NCBI RefSeq assembly: GCF_025210595.1
Contig: NZ_JAOARH010000045.1
Span: forward strand, 1-33,075
DNA from: Winogradskyella sp.
Lineage (GTDB): Bacteria > Bacteroidota > Bacteroidia > Flavobacteriales > Flavobacteriaceae
Direction of reading: 5' to 3'
DNA length: 33,075 bases
The notes under the pieces were generated by a model. The model made no database searches and was not told the origin of the DNA. It was given only the letters and a program-made list of their open reading frames with translations. This document shows, one piece after another, positions 15,520 to 24,247 of the stretch (position 1 is its first letter; the number at the start of each line of letters is the position of its first letter). The position numbers and the translations under genes were made by a program.

Positions 15520-18324
15520 TTATAAGTTATTGATAGTCCAAGAGACATAGTATTGAGAACCAATGAAACCAGTACCAAATGCGGTAAAGTATTCATCTTG
15601 TAATAAGTTGGTAGCACCAGCTTTAAAAGTAGATTTTAAACTAGGAATTCTGAAGTTAACTTGAGCATCAAGAACATTGAATGAAGGTACATCTCCATCA
15701 CCGAAAGAAGCTTCCCAAAAGTAGTTGTCGCTCCATCTCCATGATACATTAAAGCCAAAGTTTTTGAATAATTCAGTTTTACCAAAAGAAGCTTTTACTT
15801 TATGCTCTGGTGTGTTAAAATTAGTTCTGAAATCTGGGTTTTTCTTAACGTCAAAGTCTAATTTTGAATATGTATAGTTAGCACTTAAGTCAAAACCATT
15901 AAATACTTTTGCTGAAACTTGAATGGCTGCACCATAAGAATTTACATCTTCATTTGAGTTAGTATAAGTTTGATAGGCTTGGAAATCTCCATTTGCAATA
16001 GCGGCAACAGCTAATGGAGTACCATCAGGCAAAGTTTCAGTTAATTGAACATCTCCATAGAATGGTGCAATAACGGTTTCATTTGCTAAAAAATCTTGAT
16101 AGTGATTAAAGTAAGCAGAAGCATCTACAATGATACCATCTAATTTACCACGATAGCCTACTTCAACAGAACTTACCTGTTCTGGTTTAACAAGGTTAGA
16201 ATTACCTATTTCTAAGTCTGCAGGATTGCCGCTAATAGCAAATCCATCTGTTACTGAAGATGCTAAAAAAGAATTGTTATAAGCTCCAGAACCATCAAAG
16301 TCAATATTGCTTTGACCGAGAATTGTAGTACCTGTTGCACTTAAATCATAATTTCTAACATCTCTTACTAAGTTGTCTGATGCACCTCCAATTAAAATAG
16401 CTCTACCAACGTCTAAGCCTATATATAAATCTTGAGTAGTTGGGTTTCTAAATCCTGTTTGGAAAGATGCTCTAATGTTATGATTTTTATTAATTGTAAA
16501 ACCAGCTGATAATCTTGGAGAAATAAATCCATCAAATAATTCTGATTTATCATAACGGATAGAACCTGTTAATTTTAACTCAACAGCTTCAGATAATTCT
16601 AAAGAGCGTTGTAATTGTGTGTAAATACCAACTTCAGAATAATTGATTGGGCCATCATTATCAGTGTAAATTGTTCCTGAAGAATTTAATCTATATCTTC
16701 TATATGATCCACCTAATTGAATTTCTGCAAAGTCTACTAAATCGCCAAGGTTATAATTGGCATCTGCATGATAAATTCTTGAATTATCCTGAAATTTTGA
16801 ACCTGTAGACAAATCAGGATCATTAACACTTCTGTTGAATGCTGCTTGAAATTCTGGTGTACCAGGTAAATAACGACCAGTGTCTGCAGCTTGTCTTGCT
16901 GCAGCATGAGCATCAGTATTTGTAGCACCTCCTAAAGTAGCTCCAATATACGAAGCTACATATTCACCAAACCAAGTTTGGTCATCTTTCCAAGCTCTAT
17001 TGATATTAATACCTGTAAATACCATATCATAAGAATCTCCTGCTTTATCTTCTGTAATATATCCTCTTACAAAGAAGTTATCGTTTCTAATTTCGAGTTT
17101 ATGTTGTTGTAAGAAGAAGTTTTTAATGTTGTAACGGTTAGCTCCTTGATAAATGGTATTACCTGAACCTACTTTACCTACATATTGAATTTCGAAATCA
17201 TTTTCCCAAGGACGGAAATAAAGTCCCCAATCTGCTTTAATACTTTCTGCATTATAATTGGTTAAATCTCTTTCGTTATAACCAGTTCTACTTACATCTA
17301 CAGAAGGTACAAGTGCTGAAGAACCAGCAGGTGCTAAACCTAAACCTTCAAGAAGTTGTGCAACACCGTTTATATTGGTGCTAACTTCATCACCATAAAC
17401 GTTTATTCCATCATAATCAATATCAGCTCTTGTTAATCCACGATTTAACTTGTCTTGTTCGTTTACAGCATACCAATCAGTACCTTTTAAGTAACCAAAG
17501 TTTACTTTAGCTGCAAATTTCTCACTAAACTTATAAGCCATTCTAATACCTAAATCAGTATAATCGTTATCTCCTGCAGCTTCTTGAGAAGTAATACCTC
17601 TTTTTACAAAACCACTTATACCTTGATGATCAAAAGGGTTTTTACTACGCATAAATAAAATTCCGTTGAAAGCATTTGCTCCATATAAAGCTGAAGCTGC
17701 ACCAGGTAAAAGCTCTACACTTTGTACATCGGTTTCTGTCATACCTAATAAATTTCCAAGAGGGAAGTTAAGTGCTGGAGCAGAATTATCCATGCCATCT
17801 ACCAATTGCATAAAACGTGTATTAGCAAAAGTTGCAAAACCTCTAGTATTTATAGATTTAAAAGTTAAACTATTAGTGTTTATGTCAACACCTTTAAGGT
17901 TTTCTAAACCATCGTAAAAATCTAAAGAAGCAGTGTTTTTTATTTCTTTTATACCAAAACGTTCTACTGTAACAGGAGATTCAAAAATACGTTCTGGTGT
18001 ACGAGAAGCAGAAATTACGACTTCATCTAATGAGTTACCTTCTTTTAGGGTGACATCAACCGTTTGATTTTTTGATGTTATTTCTATAGTCTGAGCTTCA
18101 AAACCTGCATAACTTATACGGATTGAAAACGGAGGGTCTTGATCTACTATTAAAGTGTAGTTACCATCAAAATCTGATACAGTACCTGAAGTGGTACCAA
18201 CAACTACTATATTTGCACCAGGTAAGGGTAACCCAGAATCTTCAGTAATTTTACCTTTTATTGTGGTTTGAGCAAAAGATGCCACGCAAAAAAGCATTGT
18301 AAAAAGCTTTAAGATTGTCTTCAT
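15520..18324 (-). CDS. TonB-dependent receptor with CarboxypepD_reg-like domain
   Basis: 934 residues. Signal peptide MKTILKLFTMLFCVASFAQ; then a CarboxypepD_reg-like domain, about 20-105 ('TIKGKITEDSGLPLPGANIVVVGTTSGTVSDFDGNYTL'); then the plug, about 115-240, starting with 'SLDEVVISASRTPERIFESPVTVERFG' and containing 'VQSVELLPGAASALYGANAFNGILFMRSKNPF'; then a 22-stranded barrel with long loops ending in 'FTAFGTGFIGSQYYVSWTINNL'. This architecture is typical for Bacteroidota receptors, but the SusC-type neighbour SusD is missing. Instead the next gene in the operon, 22 bases downstream, is an SGNH-hydrolase lipoprotein, suggesting that the pair takes up an ester or lipid hydrolysis product. 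No anti-sigma/sigma regulator genes are adjacent. Energy comes from TonB-ExbBD, which are elsewhere. Confidence 0.95.
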   Translation of the reverse strand: MKTILKLFTMLFCVASFAQTTIKGKITEDSGLPLPGANIVVVGTTSGTVSDFDGNYTLIVDQDPPFSIRISYAGFEAQTIEITSKNQTVDVTLKEGNSLDEVVISASRTPERIFESPVTVERFGIKEIKNTASLDFYDGLENLKGVDINTNSLTFKSINTRGFATFANTRFMQLVDGMDNSAPALNFPLGNLLGMTETDVQSVELLPGAASALYGANAFNGILFMRSKNPFDHQGISGFVKRGITSQEAAGDNDYTDLGIRMAYKFSEKFAAKVNFGYLKGTDWYAVNEQDKLNRGLTRADIDYDGINVYGDEVSTNINGVAQLLEGLGLAPAGSSALVPSVDVSRTGYNERDLTNYNAESIKADWGLYFRPWENDFEIQYVGKVGSGNTIYQGANRYNIKNFFLQQHKLEIRNDNFFVRGYITEDKAGDSYDMVFTGININRAWKDDQTWFGEYVASYIGATLGGATNTDAHAAARQAADTGRYLPGTPEFQAAFNRSVNDPDLSTGSKFQDNSRIYHADANYNLGDLVDFAEIQLGGSYRRYRLNSSGTIYTDNDGPINYSEVGIYTQLQRSLELSEAVELKLTGSIRYDKSELFDGFISPRLSAGFTINKNHNIRASFQTGFRNPTTQDLYIGLDVGRAILIGGASDNLVRDVRNYDLSATGTTILGQSNIDFDGSGAYNNSFLASSVTDGFAISGNPADLEIGNSNLVKPEQVSSVEVGYRGKLDGIIVDASAYFNHYQDFLANETVIAPFYGDVQLTETLPDGTPLAVAAIANGDFQAYQTYTNSNEDVNSYGAAIQVSAKVFNGFDLSANYTYSKLDFDVKKNPDFRTNFNTPEHKVKASFGKTELFKNFGFNVSWRWSDNYFWEASFGDGDVPSFNVLDAQVNFRIPSLKSTFKAGATNLLQDEYFTAFGTGFIGSQYYVSWTINNL

Positions 18325-18363
18325 TTTAGAGAATTAGTTAATTAGTTATATGAGCAATTTAAA

Positions 18364-18396
18364 TAAATATATTAAAATTAAGTAAGAAATTTTCAA
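18364..18396 (-). promoter_or_regulatory. Weak promoter candidate for the TonB-receptor/SGNH operon
   Basis: On the minus strand TTG (18394-18396), 22 nt, TATATTTA (18364-18371; seven of eight). The spacer is long. A 12-bp palindrome TATGCATGCATA lies just upstream at 18402-18413. No other feature was found in the 18325-18432 spacer, which is otherwise AT-rich. Confidence 0.3.
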
Positions 18397-18432
18397 AAAT
18401 ATATGCATGCATAGTAGTTTTTGAGAAAATAA

Positions 18433-18469
18433 AAGCCCTAAAACTGATAATAATTCAATTTTAGGGCTT
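18433..18469 (-). terminator. Terminator after glmS
   Basis: Perfect 11-bp inverted repeat AAGCCCTAAAA (18433-18443) and TTTTAGGGCTT (18459-18469) with a 15-nt loop. On the minus strand a TTATTTT tract follows, 20 bases after the glmS stop codon. Confidence 0.8.
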
Positions 18470-18488
18470 AATGATATGTTTGTATGTT

Positions 18489-20336
18489 TTATTCTACAGT
18501 AACCGATTTTGCCAAGTTTCTAGGTTGATCTACATTTTTATCTAACATAACTGCTATATGATAAGAAAGCAATTGTAAAGGTATTGTAGTTAATAATGGT
18601 GTAAGGCATTCTAAAGTTTCAGGAACTTCTATTACATGATCTGCTAATTCCTTTACACTTTTATCACCAGCGGTAACTATACCAATAATTTTACCTTTTC
18701 TAGATTTTATTTCCTGTATGTTACTAACTACTTTATCATAATGACCTTTTTTTGTAGCGATAACAACAACAGGCATTAATTCATCTATTAAAGCAATTGG
18801 ACCATGTTTCATTTCAGCCGCAGGATACCCTTCGGCATGGATATATGAAATTTCCTTTAATTTAAGAGCGCCTTCTAGTGCTACTGGGAAATTAAAGCCT
18901 CTTCCTAAATACAAAAAGTTGGTAGCGTCTTTATATATATCTGAAATGGTTTGAACATAGCTATCAGATTTTAAAGCTTCTTCTACTTTGCTTGGTATGG
19001 TCTCTAATTCTATTAAATGATGTCTAAATTCTGAACTAGATATAGTACCTTTTGCTCTAGCTAATCGCAAAGCCATCAAGGTTAAAACTGTAATTTGAGT
19101 AGTAAATGCTTTTGTAGAAGCTACTCCAATTTCAGGGCCAGCGTGTGTGTACGCACCAGCATCTGATTCTCTTGCTATAGAAGAGCCAACCACATTACAA
19201 ACACCAAAAACAAAAGCTCCTTTTGACTTGGCTAGTTTAATCGCAGCTAATGTATCTGCAGTTTCACCAGATTGAGAAATAGCTATAACAATATCTTTTT
19301 CTGTAATAACAGGATTTCTATATCTAAACTCTGAAGCATATTCTACTTCAACAGGGACTCTAGCTAAATCTTCAAAAATATATTCTGCTACAAGACCTGC
19401 ATGCCATGATGTACCACATGCAACAATTATGATTCTGTCTGCAGCTAAGAATTTTTTCATGTTATCCTCAACACCAGCAAGCTTTATTAATGCTTCGTTA
19501 CTTAATAATCTTCCTCTAAAAGTGTCTAAAATAGCTTCAGGCTGCTCGTAAATTTCTTTGAGCATAAAGTGCTCATAACCTCCTTTTTCTATTTGTTCTA
19601 AATTCAGCTGAAGTTCTTGGATGTAAGGATCTACTAAGGAATCGTTTTTTATTTTTCTAACCTTTACACCTTTTTTTCTTCTAATAATCGCCATTTCTTC
19701 ATCTTCAAGATAAATAGCATTTTTGGTGAATTCTATAAAAGGAGATGCATCACTAGCAATGAAAAATTCATCTTCACCAATACCTATAGCAAGTGGACTT
19801 CCTAACCTAGCAACTACAATTTCGTTAGGTTTGTTTTTGTCAAAAACAGCAATGGCATAAGCTCCTACTACTTGATTTAATGCAATTTGAACTGCTTTTC
19901 CTAACTTTATATTTTCGTTCTTTTTTACATCTTCAATCAGGTTTACTAAAACTTCAGTATCTGTGTCAGATTTAAACGTATAACCACGTTTAATAAGCTC
20001 TTTTTTTAAGGAATCATAATTTTCAATAATTCCATTGTGGATTATTACTAATTCTCCTGAATTTGAATAATGAGGATGAGAGTTGACATCGTTCGGTACT
20101 CCATGAGTCGCCCAACGTGTATGACCAATGCCTAAGGTGCCATCAGTAGAAATTTCATTTTCTATACGTTCTTTTAAGTCAGAGACTTTTCCTTTGGTTT
20201 TTGATAGTTTTATGTTATTGCCATCATAAAGTGCTATGCCAGCACTATCATAACCTCTATATTCTAGTCTTTGAAGTCCTTTAATTACAATAGGATAGGC
20301 TTCTCTGTGGCCAATATACCCAACAATTCCACACAT
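18489..20336 (-). CDS. glmS: Glutamine-fructose-6-phosphate aminotransferase (isomerizing)
   Basis: 615 residues. It makes glucosamine-6-phosphate from fructose-6-phosphate and glutamine, the first step towards UDP-GlcNAc for peptidoglycan and lipopolysaccharide. The N-terminal glutaminase domain (about 1-225) begins MCGIVGYIG with C2 as the nucleophile after removal of Met, followed by 'LQRLEYRGYDSAGIA', 'GIGHTRWATHG' and 'HNGIIENYDSLK'. Two SIS sugar-isomerase domains follow: the first with 'IVACGTSWHAG' and 'AISQSGETADTLAA', the second with 'YLGRGFNFPVALEGALKLKEISYIHAEGYPAAEMKHGPIAL'. The C-terminus 'DQPRNLAKSVTVE' is the typical end. The leader does not hold a glmS ribozyme. It is the last gene of an operon with the GT5-domain and DUF4270 genes, 11 bases after the latter, and is followed by a terminator. 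Confidence 0.98.
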   Translation of the reverse strand: MCGIVGYIGHREAYPIVIKGLQRLEYRGYDSAGIALYDGNNIKLSKTKGKVSDLKERIENEISTDGTLGIGHTRWATHGVPNDVNSHPHYSNSGELVIIHNGIIENYDSLKKELIKRGYTFKSDTDTEVLVNLIEDVKKNENIKLGKAVQIALNQVVGAYAIAVFDKNKPNEIVVARLGSPLAIGIGEDEFFIASDASPFIEFTKNAIYLEDEEMAIIRRKKGVKVRKIKNDSLVDPYIQELQLNLEQIEKGGYEHFMLKEIYEQPEAILDTFRGRLLSNEALIKLAGVEDNMKKFLAADRIIIVACGTSWHAGLVAEYIFEDLARVPVEVEYASEFRYRNPVITEKDIVIAISQSGETADTLAAIKLAKSKGAFVFGVCNVVGSSIARESDAGAYTHAGPEIGVASTKAFTTQITVLTLMALRLARAKGTISSSEFRHHLIELETIPSKVEEALKSDSYVQTISDIYKDATNFLYLGRGFNFPVALEGALKLKEISYIHAEGYPAAEMKHGPIALIDELMPVVVIATKKGHYDKVVSNIQEIKSRKGKIIGIVTAGDKSVKELADHVIEVPETLECLTPLLTTIPLQLLSYHIAVMLDKNVDQPRNLAKSVTVE

Positions 20337-20347
20337 AGGTTAGTTTT

Positions 20348-22096
20348 TTAGTTATTTGGTTCTGTGTAATATATTTCTAGATACACTTTTTTGTTTCCAT
20401 CTTCAGTGTTATTTCCATGTAAAATAGTTCCCCTTGGTGATAATATAGAACCTATAGGAGACGTAAAATCAGAATCATCACTTGTTTGAACTTGTTGTTG
20501 TATCAATTCTTCTAAATTAACATTTAAAGATACAGATAAACCCAATTCAACATTTGTAGAGTCTCTTAATAATAGATTATTAATATGTTCTGTAACTCTA
20601 AACTTGTATTTTATACCATCTCCTGTTGGTTCATCATTAACACGTTGCAATGGACCTAAATGGTTTAATTTTGATGATGAAGGTAGTGTGTTGTTTGTAA
20701 CATCAAAAGAATAATCTACCAACGGTCTTTTATTGTCTATATCATACAAAAATAGTCGATTTGGCTGATTTTCTGGGTTTTCCATTGCTAAAGCGATGTC
20801 ATCTACATAGAAAATAAGATTAGCTTCATTTACTAAAAGTTTTGAACTTTCAAAGGTTCCGTCAGAATCAAGATTAACAAAAAGTTCTCTAAATTCATCA
20901 AAATATGAATCACCTGACTCTGGATTTACACCATTAAAGAGTTTTATCTTTGCAATAGATCCCTCACCTCCTTTTAAATACAATCTTGCATCACCTTCTG
21001 TTTCGTTGCCGTTATCTATGGTTGTATTAAATTCATTGTCTATGAAGTTTATTTTATTTCCACCAAAATTTAAAGCAAAACTTTCTTGCTCTTCTGTGGT
21101 TACATCTTCTCCGTCATCATTTTGTGTTGTTGTTGAGGTAGTGTAATATATTGTAATATTAGCATTTGTTGAGTTTGTGTTTAGAATTATATAACTCCCA
21201 TCGTCATTTACAGTTTCCGCTTTAAAGTAAAGTCCTCTAAAATATTCTGTAAAGTTATTTTCGTTACTTAATACTGTTGGGTTTTGTTCTTCTTGGTTTA
21301 TGATTTTATCTTGCCAAAAAGTAGGATCTAATTTTAACCTTATGCCTGGTGGAGTATTTGTTCTTGTAACTTCATCTTCTTCGCCATTTTCTCCTTCTGT
21401 AGTTACTGTAAGTACAAAGCCATCTTGGTTGACTTTTATGTTTCCTTCTGGATTAAGAGATATGTGATTTACATCGATTGAGCTTTCAATTAAATTTAGA
21501 GGGCTCCCTTCTAATGCGGTTATCATTTCGGTTTCTGAAGCAGATTTATTTGAAAAATACGCTTGGCTTTCATTAAACTCAGCATTTGGGTCAAAGTCTC
21601 TAATAAAATAATTACTTTCATAGATACTCAACTTTATAGGGCTATATGTGTCACCGTCAGGAAAAATTGAGTCTACATTATAAGTGATATTATTTTCAGT
21701 ATCGATTTCTGTAACTCTGTAAAAATAAGGGAGAGTTAAAACTACAGAATCGATTTCTAATTCATCAGCATCTCCGAGGAAAGTAGGTGAATAGGAAGAT
21801 AAAGTAACTTGAGATACAAAGCTAGAGGTTAACCTACCGTAATTGTCATCATAAGGTCCTAGGGCATTTAAGCCTAAATTATTGTTGGTTTGTACGGGTC
21901 CTAAAGCCTTTGTGTAAGTAATTATATCTGTGAAATGAGGGTTAGTTTCACTAAGTTTTTTTATATCAAAATTTGTAGCAACATCATCATTTAAAACATC
22001 AGACTCTAATGAAGAGAATTCAGTTTCGCAGGCGATAAAGCTTACGGTTATTAATATGAATACAAAAAGTTGAAGGGCAATTCTATTCTTTTTCAT
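20348..22096 (-). CDS. DUF4270 family lipoprotein
   Basis: 582 residues. The N-terminus 'MKKNRIALQLFVFILITVSFIAC' is a lipoprotein signal with C23 as anchor, so the protein is expected in the outer or inner membrane, facing the periplasm or surface. The sequence fits the DUF4270 family known from Bacteroidota: repeated beta-strand segments such as 'VVLTLPYFYRVTE', 'IKLSIYESNYFIRDFDP', 'GIRLKLDPTFWQDKI', 'YFRGLYFKAETV', a stretch of acidic linkers ('ENGEEDEVT', 'NDDGEDVTTEEQE'), and the end 'SPIGSILSPRGTILHGNNTEDGNKKVYLEIYYTEPNN'. No catalytic motif is recognised. It lies 8 bases after the GT5-domain gene and 11 bases before glmS; the steady association with glmS suggests a role linked to cell-envelope sugars, but this is inference. 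Confidence 0.85.
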   Translation of the reverse strand: MKKNRIALQLFVFILITVSFIACETEFSSLESDVLNDDVATNFDIKKLSETNPHFTDIITYTKALGPVQTNNNLGLNALGPYDDNYGRLTSSFVSQVTLSSYSPTFLGDADELEIDSVVLTLPYFYRVTEIDTENNITYNVDSIFPDGDTYSPIKLSIYESNYFIRDFDPNAEFNESQAYFSNKSASETEMITALEGSPLNLIESSIDVNHISLNPEGNIKVNQDGFVLTVTTEGENGEEDEVTRTNTPPGIRLKLDPTFWQDKIINQEEQNPTVLSNENNFTEYFRGLYFKAETVNDDGSYIILNTNSTNANITIYYTTSTTTQNDDGEDVTTEEQESFALNFGGNKINFIDNEFNTTIDNGNETEGDARLYLKGGEGSIAKIKLFNGVNPESGDSYFDEFRELFVNLDSDGTFESSKLLVNEANLIFYVDDIALAMENPENQPNRLFLYDIDNKRPLVDYSFDVTNNTLPSSSKLNHLGPLQRVNDEPTGDGIKYKFRVTEHINNLLLRDSTNVELGLSVSLNVNLEELIQQQVQTSDDSDFTSPIGSILSPRGTILHGNNTEDGNKKVYLEIYYTEPNN

Positions 22097-22104
22097 AAGT
22101 AATT

Positions 22105-22917
22105 TTAACTGTTTAATACAGCTTCTGTATAAAATTCTGTGTATGGATCTGCAAACTCTTCAATAGGATAAAAATCTAAAACAGGTTTTGTTAGTTCATC
22201 AATGTAGTTGTCTAATTCATCTGGCAGAACTTCAGATCCTCTAATGATAGCATCAGAATTATCAATAGCAATTTTCATTAGATTGATATAATCTGGTTTT
22301 GCAAGAGGTTTTATTGTTTCCTCATCTAAACCGTCAAATTTCACTTTCTCTATCATTTTTTTATCTAACGTACCATCAAAGCTTTGATTGTATACAGAGG
22401 TAACTATTTTACTTTCGGTAAATAATGGTTCTGTTTTATAGAATTCTTTTAAGTATAGTGGAAGTAATGAAGCTAACCAACCATTAACATGAATTATGTC
22501 TGGTGCCCAATTCAATTTTTTAACAGTTTCTATAACTCCTTTGGCAAAGAAAATGGCACGTTCGTCATTGTCTGAAAAAAGTTTTCCATCCTCATCAGTT
22601 AACGTAGCTTTTCTTTTAAAATATTCTTCGTTGTCAATAAAATATACTTGTATACGCTCTTTTGGAATAGAGGCAACTTTTATAATAAGAGGCATGTCTA
22701 AATCATTGATAACAAGGTTTATTCCAGAAAGCCTAATTACCTCATGAAGTTGATGCCTTCGTTCGTTAATATTACCAAAGCGAGGCATAAATATTCGTAT
22801 TTGCCCTCCTTGTTTGTTTACCATTCTTGGAGCTTCAAATGACATTGAAGAAATCTCTGTTTCTGGTAAATATGGAACAACCTCAGAGGATACATACAAT
22901 ATTCGTTTATCTTTCAT
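22105..22917 (-). CDS. Glycogen/starch synthase N-terminal (GT5) domain protein
   Basis: 270 residues from the ATG at 22917 (an upstream in-frame codon 12 residues earlier is less likely, as MKDKRILYVSSE begins directly at the first strand). The sequence follows the N-terminal half of GT5 glycogen synthases: 'RILYVSSEVVPYL', 'IRIFMPRFGNINERRHQLHEV', 'IQVYFIDNEEYFKRKA', 'DNDERAIFFAKGVIETVKKLNWAPDIIHVNGWLASLLPLYLKEFY'. Two things are missing. The ADP-glucose-binding KxGG loop near the N-terminus is replaced by PETEISS, and the whole C-terminal GT1-type domain, normally about 200 residues, is absent with no following frame. Automatic annotation would call it glycogen synthase, but such a protein is unlikely to make glycogen alone. 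It heads an operon with DUF4270 and glmS and is divergent from panC. The same form is conserved in other Bacteroidota as far as I recall. Confidence 0.8.
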   Translation of the reverse strand: MKDKRILYVSSEVVPYLPETEISSMSFEAPRMVNKQGGQIRIFMPRFGNINERRHQLHEVIRLSGINLVINDLDMPLIIKVASIPKERIQVYFIDNEEYFKRKATLTDEDGKLFSDNDERAIFFAKGVIETVKKLNWAPDIIHVNGWLASLLPLYLKEFYKTEPLFTESKIVTSVYNQSFDGTLDKKMIEKVKFDGLDEETIKPLAKPDYINLMKIAIDNSDAIIRGSEVLPDELDNYIDELTKPVLDFYPIEEFADPYTEFYTEAVLNS

Positions 22918-22954
22918 AAATCTGCTGCTTTTGAAAATTAAGAGTAAAAACACG

Positions 22955-22962
22955 CAAAATTA
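22955..22962 (-). promoter_or_regulatory. -7 promoter element of the GT5-DUF4270-glmS operon
   Basis: TAATTTTG on the minus strand, a perfect TAnnTTTG match, with TGG 19 bases upstream at the -33 position. Leader to the ATG at 22917 is about 34 nt. The promoter overlaps that of panC on the other strand. Confidence 0.5.
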
Positions 22963-22968
22963 CAAAAA

Positions 22969-23001
22969 TTTGTGCAGATTGCCAGTAAAATATTATGTTT
23001 G
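22969..23001 (+). promoter_or_regulatory. Promoter of panC
   Basis: TTTG (22969-22972), 21 nt, TATGTTTG (22994-23001), both perfect against the Bacteroidota consensus. Leader to the TTG start at 23027 is about 20 nt. Confidence 0.65.
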
Positions 23002-23026
23002 CACGCGTTAATTTTTTGTTACAGAA

Positions 23027-23878
23027 TTGAAAACATTTCATAATAAATCTGAGTTAACTCATCATATAGATGAATTAAAGGCTGAGGGAAAATCTATTGG
23101 TTTTGTTCCTACGATGGGTGCGCTTCATAACGGTCATTTATCTTTAGTTGAAAATGGACTAAATGACAATGACTTTGTTGTTGTGAGCATTTTTGTTAAT
23201 CCTACGCAATTTGATAATCAGGAAGATTTAATTAAGTATCCAAGAACTTTAGATGCTGATGTGTCGCTACTTAAAATAATAAGTGAGCATGAAATTTTAG
23301 TTTATGCTCCTACTGTAAATGATATTTATGGCGATAATGTGCAATCTCAATCTTTTAAATTTGATGGTTTAGAAAATGAGATGGAAGGAGCTTTTAGAGA
23401 AGGTCATTTTGATGGTGTTGGTACTATTGTAAAGCGCTTGTTTGAAATTGTAAGACCAGATAAAGCTTACTTTGGTGAGAAAGATTTTCAGCAATTACAA
23501 ATCGTTAAGAAGCTTGTGGAACTGTATCATATTCCTGTTGAGGTAATAGGATGTTCTATACATAGAGAAAAGGATGGTTTGGCGATGAGTTCTAGAAACA
23601 CAAGATTAACCGAAGCGCACAGAGCTGTTGCTCCATTTATTTATAAAATACTAAAATCTGCCAAAACAGAGTTTGGCACAAAAAGTGCTAAAAAAGTAAC
23701 GGAATGGGTTGAGAAGCAATTTAAGAAACAATCGCTATTAGAGTTAGAATATTTTATTATTGCTGATATAGAAACCTTAAAGCCAGTAAAACGAAAATCA
23801 ACAAAAAAGACATATAGAGCATTTATAGCAGTATATGCAGGAGATATTAGACTTATAGATAATATCGCTTTAAATTAA
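23027..23878 (+). CDS. panC: Pantothenate synthetase (pantoate-beta-alanine ligase)
   Basis: 283 residues, normal length. It joins pantoate and beta-alanine with ATP in the last step of pantothenate (vitamin B5) synthesis. Family motifs: '[15 protein letters not shown]' with the HxGH-type ATP site (H34, H37), '[21 protein letters not shown]', '[42 protein letters not shown]' and the KMSKS-like '[11 protein letters not shown]' . The start codon is TTG at 23027: the next in-frame ATG is inside PTMGALH, so no alternative fits. The gene heads a pan operon with panD, whose start lies 13 bases after the panC stop; panD provides the beta-alanine. panB is not nearby. Confidence 0.97.
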   Translation: MKTFHNKSELTHHIDELKAEGKSIGFVPTMGALHNGHLSLVENGLNDNDFVVVSIFVNPTQFDNQEDLIKYPRTLDADVSLLKIISEHEILVYAPTVNDIYGDNVQSQSFKFDGLENEMEGAFREGHFDGVGTIVKRLFEIVRPDKAYFGEKDFQQLQIVKKLVELYHIPVEVIGCSIHREKDGLAMSSRNTRLTEAHRAVAPFIYKILKSAKTEFGTKSAKKVTEWVEKQFKKQSLLELEYFIIADIETLKPVKRKSTKKTYRAFIAVYAGDIRLIDNIALN

Positions 23879-23879
23879 T

Positions 23880-23887
23880 TATCTTTG
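23880..23887 (+). promoter_or_regulatory. -7 promoter element directly before panD
   Basis: TATCTTTG, a perfect match, begins one base after the panC stop codon and ends four bases before the panD ATG (23892). If active it gives a leaderless panD mRNA in addition to read-through from panC. No TTG is found at the -33 distance. Confidence 0.35.
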
Positions 23888-23891
23888 CCAC

Positions 23892-24242
23892 ATGCAAATT
23901 CAAGTTGTAAAATCTAAGATACATCGCGTAAAATGTACAGGAGCAGATCTTAACTACATTGGTAGTATTACTATTGATGAAGATTTAATGGATGCTGCAA
24001 ATATTATTCAGGGTGAAAAAGTTCAGATTGTAAATAATAACAATGGTGAGCGATTAGAAACCTATTGTATTCCAGGGCCACGTAATAGTGGTGAAATTAC
24101 TCTAAATGGTGCGGCTGCTCGTAAGGTAGCTGTAGGTGATGTTTTAATTTTAATTACTTATGCTTTCATGGATATAGAAGATGCTAAAGTGTTTAAACCA
24201 TCATTAGTGTTTCCAGACGAAGCAACCAATCTTCTAAAATAA
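23892..24242 (+). CDS. panD: Aspartate 1-decarboxylase proenzyme
   Basis: 116 residues. Makes beta-alanine from L-aspartate for pantothenate synthesis. The protein cleaves itself between G24 and S25 in '[14 protein letters not shown]' to form the pyruvoyl cofactor from S25. Other conserved parts are '[14 protein letters not shown]' at the start (K9 of the active site), '[51 protein letters not shown]', with Y-residues and R needed for catalysis. Length is slightly below E. coli PanD. Follows panC by 13 bases; the next gene starts 5 bases after its stop. Confidence 0.97.
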   Translation: MQIQVVKSKIHRVKCTGADLNYIGSITIDEDLMDAANIIQGEKVQIVNNNNGERLETYCIPGPRNSGEITLNGAAARKVAVGDVLILITYAFMDIEDAKVFKPSLVFPDEATNLLK

Positions 24243-24247
24243 TTTTT

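Noticed and set aside
15498..15617. A 40-residue N-terminal extension of the SGNH lipoprotein overlapping the TonB-receptor gene
   Set aside because: It would destroy the clear lipoprotein signal that begins at 15497 and overlaps the end of the receptor gene by about 100 bases.
18402..18413. 12-bp palindrome TATGCATGCATA upstream of the TonB/SGNH operon as operator
   Set aside because: Made of a simple alternating word, short and AT-rich, so chance cannot be excluded; noted only with the weak promoter.
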